NCBI RefSeq assembly: GCF_013371085.1
Contig: NZ_JABWCV010000005.1
Location: 62,001 to 126,000 of the forward strand
Source: Vreelandella maris
GTDB taxonomy: Bacteria > Pseudomonadota > Gammaproteobacteria > Pseudomonadales > Halomonadaceae
DNA: 64,000 nt
Direction of reading: 5' to 3'
Shown here in pieces: positions 26,743 to 34,625 of this stretch. Every line of letters begins with the position of its first letter. Position 1 is the stretch's first letter. Below the pieces are notes generated by a model. It had not been told where the DNA came from and searched no databases. It worked only from the letters and a program-made list of their open reading frames with translations. The translations under genes were made by a program, and so were the position numbers.

Positions 26743-26812
26743 GCAGAACTACCAGAGCAGCACCAATAGAACCATTCGCAAGAACCATTCCCAAGAACCA
26801 GCCACTAAACGC

Positions 26813-26842
26813 AAAAGCGCCCTAAACGTGAAGGGCGCTTTT
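26813..26842 (+). terminator. Terminator between the glutaredoxin fusion and mipA
   Basis: An 11-bp stem AAAAGCGCCCT/AGGGCGCTTTT is followed by ATTTTTA. The symmetric A and T flanks allow it to serve both convergent genes. Confidence 0.88.
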
Positions 26843-26876
26843 ATTTTTACCCAGGCTTTTTAGCGTCTTAATACTG

Positions 26877-27644
26877 CTAAAAATTATAATTGAGCGACAC
26901 ACCCGTCACGGTCTGCCATTCACTGCCTAAATCGTCAACGATAGGGCTGTCAGAAGCATCACCGGTCAGGTAGCCGGTGCCAACAAAACCGGTGGCAGAC
27001 CATTGAGGTGTCAAAGTGTAAGTTAGGCTGGTGCTAATCCCTAAACGCCAGGAGCCGCCATCAGGATGATAGCTGGCAATGCCGCTACGCAGGCTGTCAC
27101 GTGTCGAAACCGCGAACATCGACTCCGTCCACTCTTCGTCGGCATAGGCCACATTCGGGGTAAAGGTAAAGAACGTACGCTCATTGAGAGGCAATCGCCA
27201 AGCAGCCGATGCTTCCAGCTCTGCGCCATCCACATCGCCCGTTACCGGCGTGCTTCCCGCCAAGCTATATTTCCACTGCCCTTGCTCCAGCGCTAGCCGT
27301 AAACCGAGCGTAGCACCGCCATCCACTTTCTCGAATGCCGAAATATCACCTTCATTATCGCGGCCAAAGGTATAGCCAATAAAAGGCGATACGGTCCAAT
27401 CCCCATTGCGAATCGCGTGCCATTCAATGCCACTGCGTGGGCTGATTGAAAGGGCATCACCATAGTTTAGGTCGATAGAGGGCCAAAGCTGGGTATCGTA
27501 ATCGTCGCTGCCCAGATAATCGGGCGCATACAGGACACCCGCGCCGAGACTACCTTCCCATTGCTGGGCCCATGCTTGAGGAGCTATCGCGAGGCTAAGC
27601 GCAGCGGCTGGCCACCAGTATTTTGAAATCGTGATCGCACTCAT
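26877..27644 (-). CDS. MipA/OmpV-family outer-membrane protein
   Basis: A 255-residue outer-membrane beta-barrel protein. The N-terminus has a signal peptide ending near APQAWAQQ, then GSLGAGVLYAPDYLGSDDY, the classic first part of the MipA/OmpV family, and the chain closes with the terminal aromatic signature VSLNYNF recognised by the BAM complex. Family members are porin-like or scaffold proteins, and some are tied to antibiotic or osmotic responses. I chose the ATG at 27644; an ATG at 27671 and a longer frame to 27722 are possible. The gene is divergent from the first CsrB-like RNA. Confidence 0.88.
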   Translation of the reverse strand: MSAITISKYWWPAAALSLAIAPQAWAQQWEGSLGAGVLYAPDYLGSDDYDTQLWPSIDLNYGDALSISPRSGIEWHAIRNGDWTVSPFIGYTFGRDNEGDISAFEKVDGGATLGLRLALEQGQWKYSLAGSTPVTGDVDGAELEASAAWRLPLNERTFFTFTPNVAYADEEWTESMFAVSTRDSLRSGIASYHPDGGSWRLGISTSLTYTLTPQWSATGFVGTGYLTGDASDSPIVDDLGSEWQTVTGVSLNYNF

Positions 27645-27754
27645 TTTAAGAAGAATTAAGCAAACGTTCATGATTGTATGTGCTTGCTTGGAAGCTTGGC
27701 AAGCCGCTTGATAAAATGGCAAACGAGCGTTTAATAATAATTTATTTTCTATTA

Positions 27755-27788
27755 ACTAACACAGGTTAAATAAACATACTTCTATAAA
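27755..27788 (+). promoter_or_regulatory. Palindromic element and -10 of CsrB-like RNA 1
   Basis: ACTAACACAGGTTAAA (27755-27770) is an imperfect version of the perfect palindrome before RNA 2. It is followed 12 bases later by the -10-like TATAAA (27783-27788). The same arrangement occurs before all three RNAs, so the palindrome covers the -35 region and is likely an activator or operator site. Confidence 0.55.
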
Positions 27789-27794
27789 GCGCAT

Positions 27795-27940
27795 TGTGTG
27801 CTCAGCGAAAGGAACTCGCGAAAAGGAAGGTTAGACAAGGATTGCTTAAGTAGCACAAGGATGCACAAATAGGATATTTGTAGTGTGCGGTTATGGAGGA
27901 CCTAATAAGGCTCAACCAAAAATGGTTGAGCTTTATTTTT
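27795..27940 (+). ncRNA. CsrB/RsmZ-like small RNA, copy 1
   Basis: A predicted RNA of about 145 bases rich in GGA motifs, the binding signal of CsrA/RsmA. Seven GGA are present, one in the loop of a hairpin CAAATAGGATATTTG. The transcript would end at the terminator CTCAACC/GGTTGAG followed by CTTTATTTTTT. Such RNAs sequester CsrA and so release its target mRNAs. No open frame of note overlaps. This is the most divergent of the three copies: its terminator loop lacks GGA. Ends are estimated. Confidence 0.72.
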
Positions 27941-28282
27941 TGCTGAAGATAGTCAAAAATTAATCAATTGATTGTTTAGTTTTTCATTGATAGCTGGCTG
28001 GCTAGGTTGGTGGGCTTGGTTGTTTTTCTATTTTTATCAATAAGTTAACATGCTGGGTGGTCGATATGAAAGCTTAAGTAAATGACAGATTTGCTTTTTA
28101 TCTAAAGTTTGATTTACTTGAGGTAAGGCCAGTTTCGATTGGGCACTTTAATAAAGATGACTTATGTTAGAGAGCTATATGGCATTTTTTTAATATAACG
28201 ATGACAGGTTAAGCATTGCCTTAAAACGCGTAGTCGTCACTAAACAAACACTTAGCTTAGTGTAACGATTATTTTCTCATTT

Positions 28283-28316
28283 ACTAACCTAGGTTAGTTA
28301 AGGTCGTCGTTAAAAG
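28283..28316 (+). promoter_or_regulatory. Perfect 16-bp palindrome and -10 of CsrB-like RNA 2
   Basis: ACTAACCTAGGTTAGT (28283-28298) is a perfect palindrome. A -10-like TTAAAA begins 12 bases after it (28311-28316). The same layout precedes the other two RNAs. The classical GacA upstream box (TGTAAG-N6-CTTACA) was not seen. Confidence 0.6.
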
Positions 28317-28317
28317 G

Positions 28318-28466
28318 TGCATCCTAATCATCAAGCACAAGGATGTGGTGACAAGGAAGACAGTGCCAGGACGGCTTAAACTCTCATGGATGCGCAAACA
28401 GGATGTTTGTGAGGAAGAAAGACGCGGTAATAAAGCCCTAGCCAGGGAATGGCTGGGGCTTTTTAT
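28318..28466 (+). ncRNA. CsrB/RsmZ-like small RNA, copy 2
   Basis: About 150 bases with seven GGA motifs. CAAACAGGATGTTTG folds so that AGGA is in the loop, the best CsrA-binding arrangement, and the terminator stem AGCCCTAGCC/GGCTGGGGCT also displays AGGGA in its loop, followed by TTTTATT. The hairpin and terminator are nearly the same as in copy 3. Ends are estimated. Confidence 0.8.
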
Positions 28467-28590
28467 TCTGTAATAAATGACGTGAAAGTGACAGTCTTGT
28501 GAATTTTTCATTTATAGTAATTAACTTGCTAAGAAAAAGGGCAGATGCGTTAGCCATCTCCCCCTTCATTTTTATTAACCAGCCTGCCCA

Positions 28591-28806
28591 TTAACACGCA
28601 TGGTGATAATAGAGTGTGCTTAGTTCATTCAAGGGCACTTCAACTGCTGTTTGGCAGTTAAGGCAGCGCACCGTCGCCGTGTTTTTCCCTGTGCCTTCTA
28701 AACGAAAGCGATTAAAAAATGGTGACTTGGCTGTCTCTGAATTGCCGCAATGACGACAGATAACATCTAATTCATTGACTTTATTGCTAATTATAATGTC
28801 GCGCAC
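28591..28806 (-). CDS. Small zinc-ribbon protein
   Basis: A 71-residue protein with two CxxC pairs, VICRHC and VRCLNC, separated by 31 residues, an arrangement typical of a zinc ribbon. The chain is otherwise unassigned. Upstream of the ATG at 28806, AGGAGG is visible at close spacing (minus strand), supporting translation. The gene lies between two CsrB-like RNAs and is oriented against them. It may be a regulator or RNA-binding protein, but no direct evidence links it to the RNAs. Confidence 0.65.
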   Translation of the reverse strand: MRDIIISNKVNELDVICRHCGNSETAKSPFFNRFRLEGTGKNTATVRCLNCQTAVEVPLNELSTLYYHHAC

Positions 28807-28994
28807 GCTGACCTCCTACCATTAGGGTTGATGATGGTTCAGGCGTGGTAACCTCCCTGTTGCTCTGTATCGTTACCGACACGTTTTAATTATAAGTGTC
28901 AATTCATATATCCGCCATGTGAAACGTATTGCAATCGTGCATTAAATCGACGCAACAAGGCTTTTTTAATATTAAAGCAATATTTTTTTGATTT

Positions 28995-29027
28995 AATAAC
29001 CTGGGATAGATAAACACAGCGCTATCA
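28995..29027 (+). promoter_or_regulatory. Palindromic element and -10 of CsrB-like RNA 3
   Basis: AATAACCTGGGATAGA (28995-29010) is the third, imperfect copy of the element; the -10-like TATCAC follows at 29023-29028, the same spacing as before RNA 1. The following CCATTGTGAGCAC resembles GCATTGTGTGCTC after the RNA 1 -10, which helps place the start site. Confidence 0.55.
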
Positions 29028-29031
29028 CGTC

Positions 29032-29182
29032 CATTGTGAGCACACACCACAAGGAAGTGGAAACAGGGAAGGCAACGCCAGGAAGGCTAAACGCTCTCAG
29101 GGAAGCACAAACAGGATGTTTGTGAAGAAAATCAGGGAAGGTTTGATAAAGCCCCGGCCAAGGAATGGCTGGGGCTTCTTTT
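29032..29182 (+). ncRNA. CsrB/RsmZ-like small RNA, copy 3
   Basis: About 150 bases with eight GGA motifs, the richest of the three: AAGGAAG, TGGAAA, AGGGAAGG, AGGAAGG, AGGGAAG, the hairpin CAAACAGGATGTTTG, AGGGAAGG and AAGGAAT in the terminator loop (AGCCCCGGCC/GGCTGGGGCT, then TCTTTTT). The terminator also lies just beyond the stop of the convergent peptidase gene. Ends are estimated. Confidence 0.83.
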
Positions 29183-29194
29183 TATACGCGTGTT

Positions 29195-30571
29195 TTATTT
29201 TTTCGCTTTTTTCTTGGTTTTATTGCTGGCGGCAGGGGCGTTGGTGCTGCTTGCCTTGCTTCCTGCTTTGCTTTCGGCCTTGCTCTCTTTGCCGTCACTC
29301 TTTTTGCCTTCATCACCGTCGCTATCCGGCTTGTCGCTGCCCTGGTGAGGAAGCGGGCTGGCTTGGTCAAGGCGTGGGTGGTTATCCAGGAACTCACGCT
29401 CTAAATCAGGCAGAGCATCCATGGCTTGCAGGGTATGGGTGAGGGCGTGAATAGCCGCCAGCACATCCTGGGTATGGCCGGTTTCCGAGATCGTGTGCAT
29501 ATTGCGGATAGGGAAGCCGATCGAGGTAGCAGCACTATCGATAGAGGCCAGTACACCCGCCATACCATCGGTACCGGTGTCCACGCCCACGATATCGCGC
29601 TGCAGCGGAATATCCTGCGCTTTAGCGGCTGTCGCGATAATCCGATTGAGCTGTTCGCTGGCAATCGAACCCACCGCCATGGTGAAGCCCTTGCCCATTT
29701 CCAGCGGCTGCATGCGCTTGTCGCCGATGCCTGGCGCGCCCACGTAGTCGTGGTTAACGTCCACGCCAATCAGCGCATCCGGCTTCATTTCACCAGCCAT
29801 CACGCGGCTGCCGAAGCGGCCAATTTCCTCATAGCTGGCAATCGCAAACAGCACGCGTACATTTTTCGTACCGCCTGCTTCAGCGATCAAGCGCGCCACT
29901 TCGGCGGCCACAAAGCAGCCCAGCCCGTTATCCAGGTAAGCGCCATAGAACGTATTAGGGCTGAAGCCGGGGCGGATAGGGCGGTCAAAGATAATCGAAT
30001 CACCCGGGCGCACGCCCAGGTTCAACACCTGCTGTTTCTTGTTGTCGCCGTGAATCTGTAGATCCAGGTAGATCTGCTCTTTCTTGATCCCTTTGCTGCC
30101 ATCACGCTGGCCGGGGTCAGAAAAGTGAATGGCGCCCAGTGCTTCAACCGTGCCGCCTTCAATGCAGCGATAGCTGCCAGGGGCATCCGGGTCTTCGCTG
30201 AATAGCTTCACTTCATGGCCGATCAGTACGGTAGGCAGGAAGGAATCGGTGTTGATCCAGATCTTGCCGTCTTCGCCAATCGAGCGCACCTGCATACGGA
30301 TTTTATCCGCATGGCCGATCAGCATGACCTTGAACATATCGTCACGGCCGGGGTGGGTGTCCAGCACAACACCGGCGTTGCCCTTGAACTGGTGCAGGTG
30401 CCAGCCTTTAGGTGCAAAGCTTTCAAAATGCGGCTTGAGCACCCCGTAGGTCATTGCGGCTTCAAGGCCCACAGGGCTAGGCGCAGCAAGAATATCGCGC
30501 ATCAGTTTGAACTGCGCGTCGGGCATGGGTTGTGTCCAGGGTTTTGCTGTATCGCTCATCGTATCGCTCAC
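29195..30571 (-). CDS. M42-family metallopeptidase with Lys/Ser-rich tail
   Basis: A 458-residue aminopeptidase-like protein of the M42 (FrvX/glutamyl aminopeptidase) group. Metal-site features are LIGHADKI (His), YLDNGLGCFVAAE (Asp), the catalytic Glu pair in ASYEEIGRFG, GVDVNHDY, and a final His in ISETGHTQDVLA. The enzyme domain ends at about residue 405. The last 50 residues are a low-complexity tail of Lys, Ser, Ala and Glu (for example SKAESKAGSKASS), which M42 enzymes normally lack. Related enzymes serve osmolyte dipeptide metabolism in some halophiles, but no such genes are adjacent here. Confidence 0.85.
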   Translation of the reverse strand: MSDTMSDTAKPWTQPMPDAQFKLMRDILAAPSPVGLEAAMTYGVLKPHFESFAPKGWHLHQFKGNAGVVLDTHPGRDDMFKVMLIGHADKIRMQVRSIGEDGKIWINTDSFLPTVLIGHEVKLFSEDPDAPGSYRCIEGGTVEALGAIHFSDPGQRDGSKGIKKEQIYLDLQIHGDNKKQQVLNLGVRPGDSIIFDRPIRPGFSPNTFYGAYLDNGLGCFVAAEVARLIAEAGGTKNVRVLFAIASYEEIGRFGSRVMAGEMKPDALIGVDVNHDYVGAPGIGDKRMQPLEMGKGFTMAVGSIASEQLNRIIATAAKAQDIPLQRDIVGVDTGTDGMAGVLASIDSAATSIGFPIRNMHTISETGHTQDVLAAIHALTHTLQAMDALPDLEREFLDNHPRLDQASPLPHQGSDKPDSDGDEGKKSDGKESKAESKAGSKASSTNAPAASNKTKKKAKK

Positions 30572-30665
30572 TTAGTAAGGTGGATGTTCATCGCCTCTAG
30601 TCTGCCAGATTCCCACCCCAGGTGTAGAGAAAGCCGTACCGAAAACGCTTATTCATGAAAAGACC

Positions 30666-31544
30666 TTATGCGTGATCACGAATCAGTTGGCACAGGGCGC
30701 TGGCGGAAGGGGGGTGGCGTCGGCTCAATATCATGCCCAGCTCGCGACGGATCGTCGGTTCGACCAGCGGGCGGTGTTCGATGCCATCGGTGGCAATCTG
30801 GCGAAAGCTGAGCGAGGGCAGCACGCTAATACCCAAGCCCGCTGCCACCATGCGGCCAACCGTGGCGATCTGGCGTGCATCGCACAAAATATCCAGCCGC
30901 TCCCCCACGCTCTGCATGATGCGGTCAATATCTTGGCGTGAACTGGAAAGCCGATTGATACCAATAAACGGATAGGCAGCCAACTGGCTCCACGCCACGG
31001 CCGACTGCGCCAGCAGCGGGTGCCCACACGGGCAAACCGCCACATAGCTATCTTCAAGCACGGGTTCAAAGGTGAGATCGTCCGCGTCGCTCGGCGGCAC
31101 GGAAAGCCCCAAATCAGCGCGACCTTCACGCACCATTTGATTGATCTGCTCGGCCAGCACATCGTGCAGGCTTAAATTAATCCTCGGGTAGGCTTCATGA
31201 AAAAGCTTAATCACCCGGGGGAATAACCCAGCCGCCAGCGTCGGCAGCGCCGCCACGGTCACCTTGCCGCGCTGTTTGGAAAACTGGTCGTTGAGATCCT
31301 CAAAGGCTTCATTCCAGTCATTCAATAGCCGCACGGCAACCGGTAGGAAAGCGTCGCCTTCCGGGGTCAAGGCAAGCTGACGTGATGTGCGGGCAAATAG
31401 CGCACCGCCGACGTTCTCTTCCAGCTTACGTAGCGCAATCGAAATCGCCGGTTGGGAAAGATGGACGCGCTCGCTGGCCTCCGCAAGGCTGCGCGAGTGG
31501 GCAACGGCAACAAAAACGCGCAACTGCTGGATGCTTGGATTCAT
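30666..31544 (-). CDS. LysR-family transcription regulator
   Basis: A 292-residue LysR-type regulator. The N-terminal helix-turn-helix is RSLAEASERVHLSQPAISIALRKLEENVG, followed by an effector-binding domain (about residues 90-290). It is divergent from the TAXI-TRAP operon, a position typical of a local regulator. The intergenic region contains a 30-bp tandem repeat that could be its binding region. The inducer is unknown, but is plausibly the compound imported by the neighbouring transporter. Confidence 0.92.
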   Translation of the reverse strand: MNPSIQQLRVFVAVAHSRSLAEASERVHLSQPAISIALRKLEENVGGALFARTSRQLALTPEGDAFLPVAVRLLNDWNEAFEDLNDQFSKQRGKVTVAALPTLAAGLFPRVIKLFHEAYPRINLSLHDVLAEQINQMVREGRADLGLSVPPSDADDLTFEPVLEDSYVAVCPCGHPLLAQSAVAWSQLAAYPFIGINRLSSSRQDIDRIMQSVGERLDILCDARQIATVGRMVAAGLGISVLPSLSFRQIATDGIEHRPLVEPTIRRELGMILSRRHPPSASALCQLIRDHA

Positions 31545-31640
31545 TTAGAAAGTAAAACATAAATTAAAAACTATTCAATATACAAAATGAAACCAGCCCA
31601 CCATGCTTGGCTTATCGCGATTCGTGCGTCGCGGTCATGT

Positions 31641-31700
31641 TTTACAACAACCCGTTTTACAATAACCGTATTTACAACAACCCGTTCTACAATAACAAAG
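31641..31700. repeat. Two 30-bp tandem repeats between lysR and the TAXI-TRAP operon
   Basis: The unit TTTACAACAACCCGTTTTAC plus ten further bases occurs at 31641-31670 and again at 31671-31700 with a few changes near its end. Within each unit a half-length repeat is visible (TTTACAACAACC versus TTTACAATAACC). It stands 28 bases before the TAXI gene start. It may hold LysR binding sites or simply be slippage. Confidence 0.75.
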
Positions 31701-31727
31701 GCTCGTACAGCGAGCTTCGGAGAGACA

Positions 31728-32693
31728 ATGAAAACGCTACTTACCGCCATGGTGGCAAGCGCCGCGGTGCTGGCTGCTGCCACTTCCCATGCCGATGAGC
31801 GCCTGCTGATTGGTTCTACCTCAAGCTCCTCCAGCCACTACAGCTATTTTGTCGCGGTTAACCAGATCATCAACAACCAGGTCGAAGGTGTGAGTTCTTC
31901 TGTCGCTGAAACCGGCGCTACGGTTGATAACCTGCGTCGTTTGGGGCGCGACCAGATCGATATGGGGCTGGTGACCACCAATACCGGCTACCACGCCTAT
32001 GCCGGTGAGGAAGATTTTGAGGGCCGTCCGGTCGATAACCGTCTGCTGTGGGTCTATACCGTCGCGCCACAAAACGCGGTGATGCGTCAGGATGCCGACG
32101 TAGCGACCTTCGCCGACCTGGAGGGTGTGCGTTTCAACCCCGGTATCACCGGCTCAGCCACTGAGAAAACCACCGAAGCGGTCATGCGTACCCTCGGCAT
32201 CGAGCCGGATTACGTGCGTGGTTCCACCACCGATATGGTGGATGCCATGAAGGATGGCCGGGTGATGGGCTCGGTGAAGTCAGGGGTCGGCGAGCGTTTG
32301 GATGGCTCCTCTATGGATATCGCAACGTTCACTCCCATTAGCGTGCTCTCTCTCGATGACGCGCAGGCCGATACGCTGCGCAGCGAAATGCCCGATGTGG
32401 CGATTGTCGATGTGCCCGAAGGCGCTGCAGACGGTATCCCCGCTTATACCACCTGGGCGTTTGGGGTTGCCGTTCACGCGCACCCAGATATGGATGAAGA
32501 GACCGCCTATCAAATCGTCAAAGCCGTGATGGAAAACCCCGAACCGCAGGTTAACGCCTTTGCCGCGATGAAAGATGCCGATATGGCGAAGATGACCCTG
32601 GAGGTTGGCACCGTGCCGCTGCATGCCGGTGCGGCGCGCTATTTCGAAGAGCAGGGGTACGACATCCCCGATGCCTTGCAGCCTGTCCAGTAA
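31728..32693 (+). CDS. TAXI-family TRAP substrate-binding protein
   Basis: A 321-residue periplasmic receptor of the TAXI type. The signal peptide (MKTLLTAMVASAAVLAA, cleavage near SHADE) is followed by LLIGSTSSSSSHYSYF, the N-terminal ligand-site region, and VRFNPGITGSATEKTTEAVM. The ATG at 31728 has GGAG in CGGAGAGAC; the longer frame from 31587 is translated from the repeat region and is rejected. It works with the fused permease encoded next. The substrate is unknown. Confidence 0.92.
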   Translation: MKTLLTAMVASAAVLAAATSHADERLLIGSTSSSSSHYSYFVAVNQIINNQVEGVSSSVAETGATVDNLRRLGRDQIDMGLVTTNTGYHAYAGEEDFEGRPVDNRLLWVYTVAPQNAVMRQDADVATFADLEGVRFNPGITGSATEKTTEAVMRTLGIEPDYVRGSTTDMVDAMKDGRVMGSVKSGVGERLDGSSMDIATFTPISVLSLDDAQADTLRSEMPDVAIVDVPEGAADGIPAYTTWAFGVAVHAHPDMDEETAYQIVKAVMENPEPQVNAFAAMKDADMAKMTLEVGTVPLHAGAARYFEEQGYDIPDALQPVQ

Positions 32694-32714
32694 GGCCATT
32701 CGGAGAAGATGATC

Positions 32715-34625
32715 ATGCGTGAGACAGTCACCAAAGGCTTGGCGCTGCTGTTGGGCGGGCTAATCCTTTATACCTCCGCCACTGGGCCGTTCGAGAGCTT
32801 GATTCAGCGGAGTATCTTTCTCGCGCTGGTCATCCTGCTGGGGCTTGCCGTCTACCCATTAGGGGAGGGCAAGCGCTGGCGCCCGCTGGGCATCGCTATC
32901 GATGTCGTACTGGCAGTCGGTGTGGTAGGCGCCTGCGGCTATGTGGCGCTTAACCACGAACAAATTCTGGTCGAACTCCCCTGGGCAACGCCCCGCGATA
33001 TGCTGCTGACCGGCGTACTGCTGGTGGCGATTCTGGAGCTTTCGCGCCGCGCCATTGGGGCTATTTTCCCCCTGCTGGTGTTAGCGGGATTAGCTTACGC
33101 GTGGTTCGGCGCGGCCATCCCCGGGCCGCTCGGCCACCGGGGGTTTGACCTCTACTACATGACCGAAACCATTTACCTGGGTGATCTTGGCGTGTGGGGC
33201 ATGCTGGTGGGCGTTGCCGCCACGACCATTGCCGCTTTCGTGCTGTTCGGCTGTTTACTCCTGCACACCGGGGGCGGCAATACCTTCATGGATTTGGCGC
33301 TGCGTATCAGCGGCCGTTCGCCGGGCGGTGCGGCCAAAGTGGCCACGGTCGCGTCCGGGCTGTTTGGCATGGTCAGCGGTAGCGCGGTGGCCAATGTCGC
33401 CACCACCGGCAATTTCACCATTCCTATGATGAAGCGCTTGAACTACCCACGTCCGTTCGCGGCGGGGGTAGAAGCGGTCGCCTCCACCGGCGGTCAAATC
33501 GCACCGCCGATCCTGGGCGCGGCGGCCTTTATCATGGCGGAAATTCTGGGTGAAAGTTACCTGCGTATCGCCTTGGCGGCCTTGCTGCCCGCCATCCTTT
33601 TCTACCTGGGCGTATTTGTCACTATCCACTTGGTGGCCAAACGCCGTCAGCTACAGGTGGTGCCCGATGATGAGCTGCCCAGCTGGGCAGACGTGATACG
33701 CCCTGAACGCATCATTCCCATTCTGGCGGCGTTGGGTGGGCTATTTTACGGCGTGCTGAGCGGCCGTTCGATTCAGATGTCCGCTTTTTACGGCATCCTG
33801 ATGACGGTGCTCACCTTTGTGCCGTTTGCGCTGCTTTCTAAAATGCCGCTGCGCGAGATTCTCGGCAAGCTGGTGGCAGGCCTGGTCGATGCAGGCAAAG
33901 GCATGGTGATTATCGGCGTGTTGCTGGCCGGGGCGCAGATACTGGTGGCGATGATCGGCATGACCGGCATTGGCATAACGCTGGCCAGCTTGATTGTCAC
34001 AGTCGGTGGCGAATCGCTCTTCCTGGTGGCCTTTATCGTTGGCGGTGTGTGTCTGATTTTGGGCATGGGGATACCTACCACGGCGGCGTATGTGCTGGTG
34101 GCCTCAGTACTGGCTCCCGCACTCACCACCATCGGTGTCGAGCCCCTGATTGCCCACCTGTTCGTTTTCTACTTTGCGACACTCTCAGTCATCACCCCGC
34201 CTGTCTGCATTGCGGTATTCGTGGCCTCAGGCATCGCCGATACCAACTGGCTGCCTGCGGCGGTTGAATCGGTACGCTTGGCGGCGGCGATCTATGTCAT
34301 TCCTTTCTTGCTATTGATCTACCCAGCGCTGGCGGGCTTTGGCTCTGCTCTGGAGATCGTTTTGGCCAGTTGCCAGGGCGTCGTGTTTGTGATGGCCTTC
34401 GCCGCGCTGATGTCTCGGGTAGCCATGACGGGTAAGCGCGTGATTGATGTGGTGGCGCTGATCGCGGTGATTGGGCTGGCGCTGACGCCAGGCTGGCTGA
34501 CCACGCTGGCAGCGCTAGCTCTGATCATTGGGCTATTTATACGCCGCCGCTCGCTGCTGGATGACGAGCCGATAGTTGCCTCCGGCGACCACCACTCCCT
34601 TCAGGCCAAGGAGACACATTTATGA
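32715..34625 (+). CDS. TRAP transporter fused permease (TAXI type)
   Basis: A 636-residue permease combining the small and large TRAP subunits, as is normal for TAXI systems. About sixteen to eighteen hydrophobic segments are seen. Family landmarks are GNTFMDLALRISGRSPGGAAKVATVASGLFGMVSGSAVAN-type sequence near residue 200 and GMGIPTTAAYVL around residue 450. I start at 32715, giving GGAG a nine-base spacing; an ATG at 32709 is also possible. Its stop overlaps the AtuA-like gene by four bases. Confidence 0.92.
   Translation: MRETVTKGLALLLGGLILYTSATGPFESLIQRSIFLALVILLGLAVYPLGEGKRWRPLGIAIDVVLAVGVVGACGYVALNHEQILVELPWATPRDMLLTGVLLVAILELSRRAIGAIFPLLVLAGLAYAWFGAAIPGPLGHRGFDLYYMTETIYLGDLGVWGMLVGVAATTIAAFVLFGCLLLHTGGGNTFMDLALRISGRSPGGAAKVATVASGLFGMVSGSAVANVATTGNFTIPMMKRLNYPRPFAAGVEAVASTGGQIAPPILGAAAFIMAEILGESYLRIALAALLPAILFYLGVFVTIHLVAKRRQLQVVPDDELPSWADVIRPERIIPILAALGGLFYGVLSGRSIQMSAFYGILMTVLTFVPFALLSKMPLREILGKLVAGLVDAGKGMVIIGVLLAGAQILVAMIGMTGIGITLASLIVTVGGESLFLVAFIVGGVCLILGMGIPTTAAYVLVASVLAPALTTIGVEPLIAHLFVFYFATLSVITPPVCIAVFVASGIADTNWLPAAVESVRLAAAIYVIPFLLLIYPALAGFGSALEIVLASCQGVVFVMAFAALMSRVAMTGKRVIDVVALIAVIGLALTPGWLTTLAALALIIGLFIRRRSLLDDEPIVASGDHHSLQAKETHL

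Noticed and set aside
28030..28282. GacA upstream box for the CsrB-like RNAs
   Set aside because: ACACTTAGCTTAGTGT near 28247 is partly palindromic but does not match TGTAAG-N6-CTTACA; the palindrome nearer the promoter is a better common element.
28284..28511. 75-residue frame antisense to RNA 2
   Set aside because: It covers the RNA, including its terminator, has no ribosome site and no family features.
31641..31700. Possible CRISPR array
   Set aside because: Only two units exist, directly abutting, with no spacers, and no cas genes are seen in the window.
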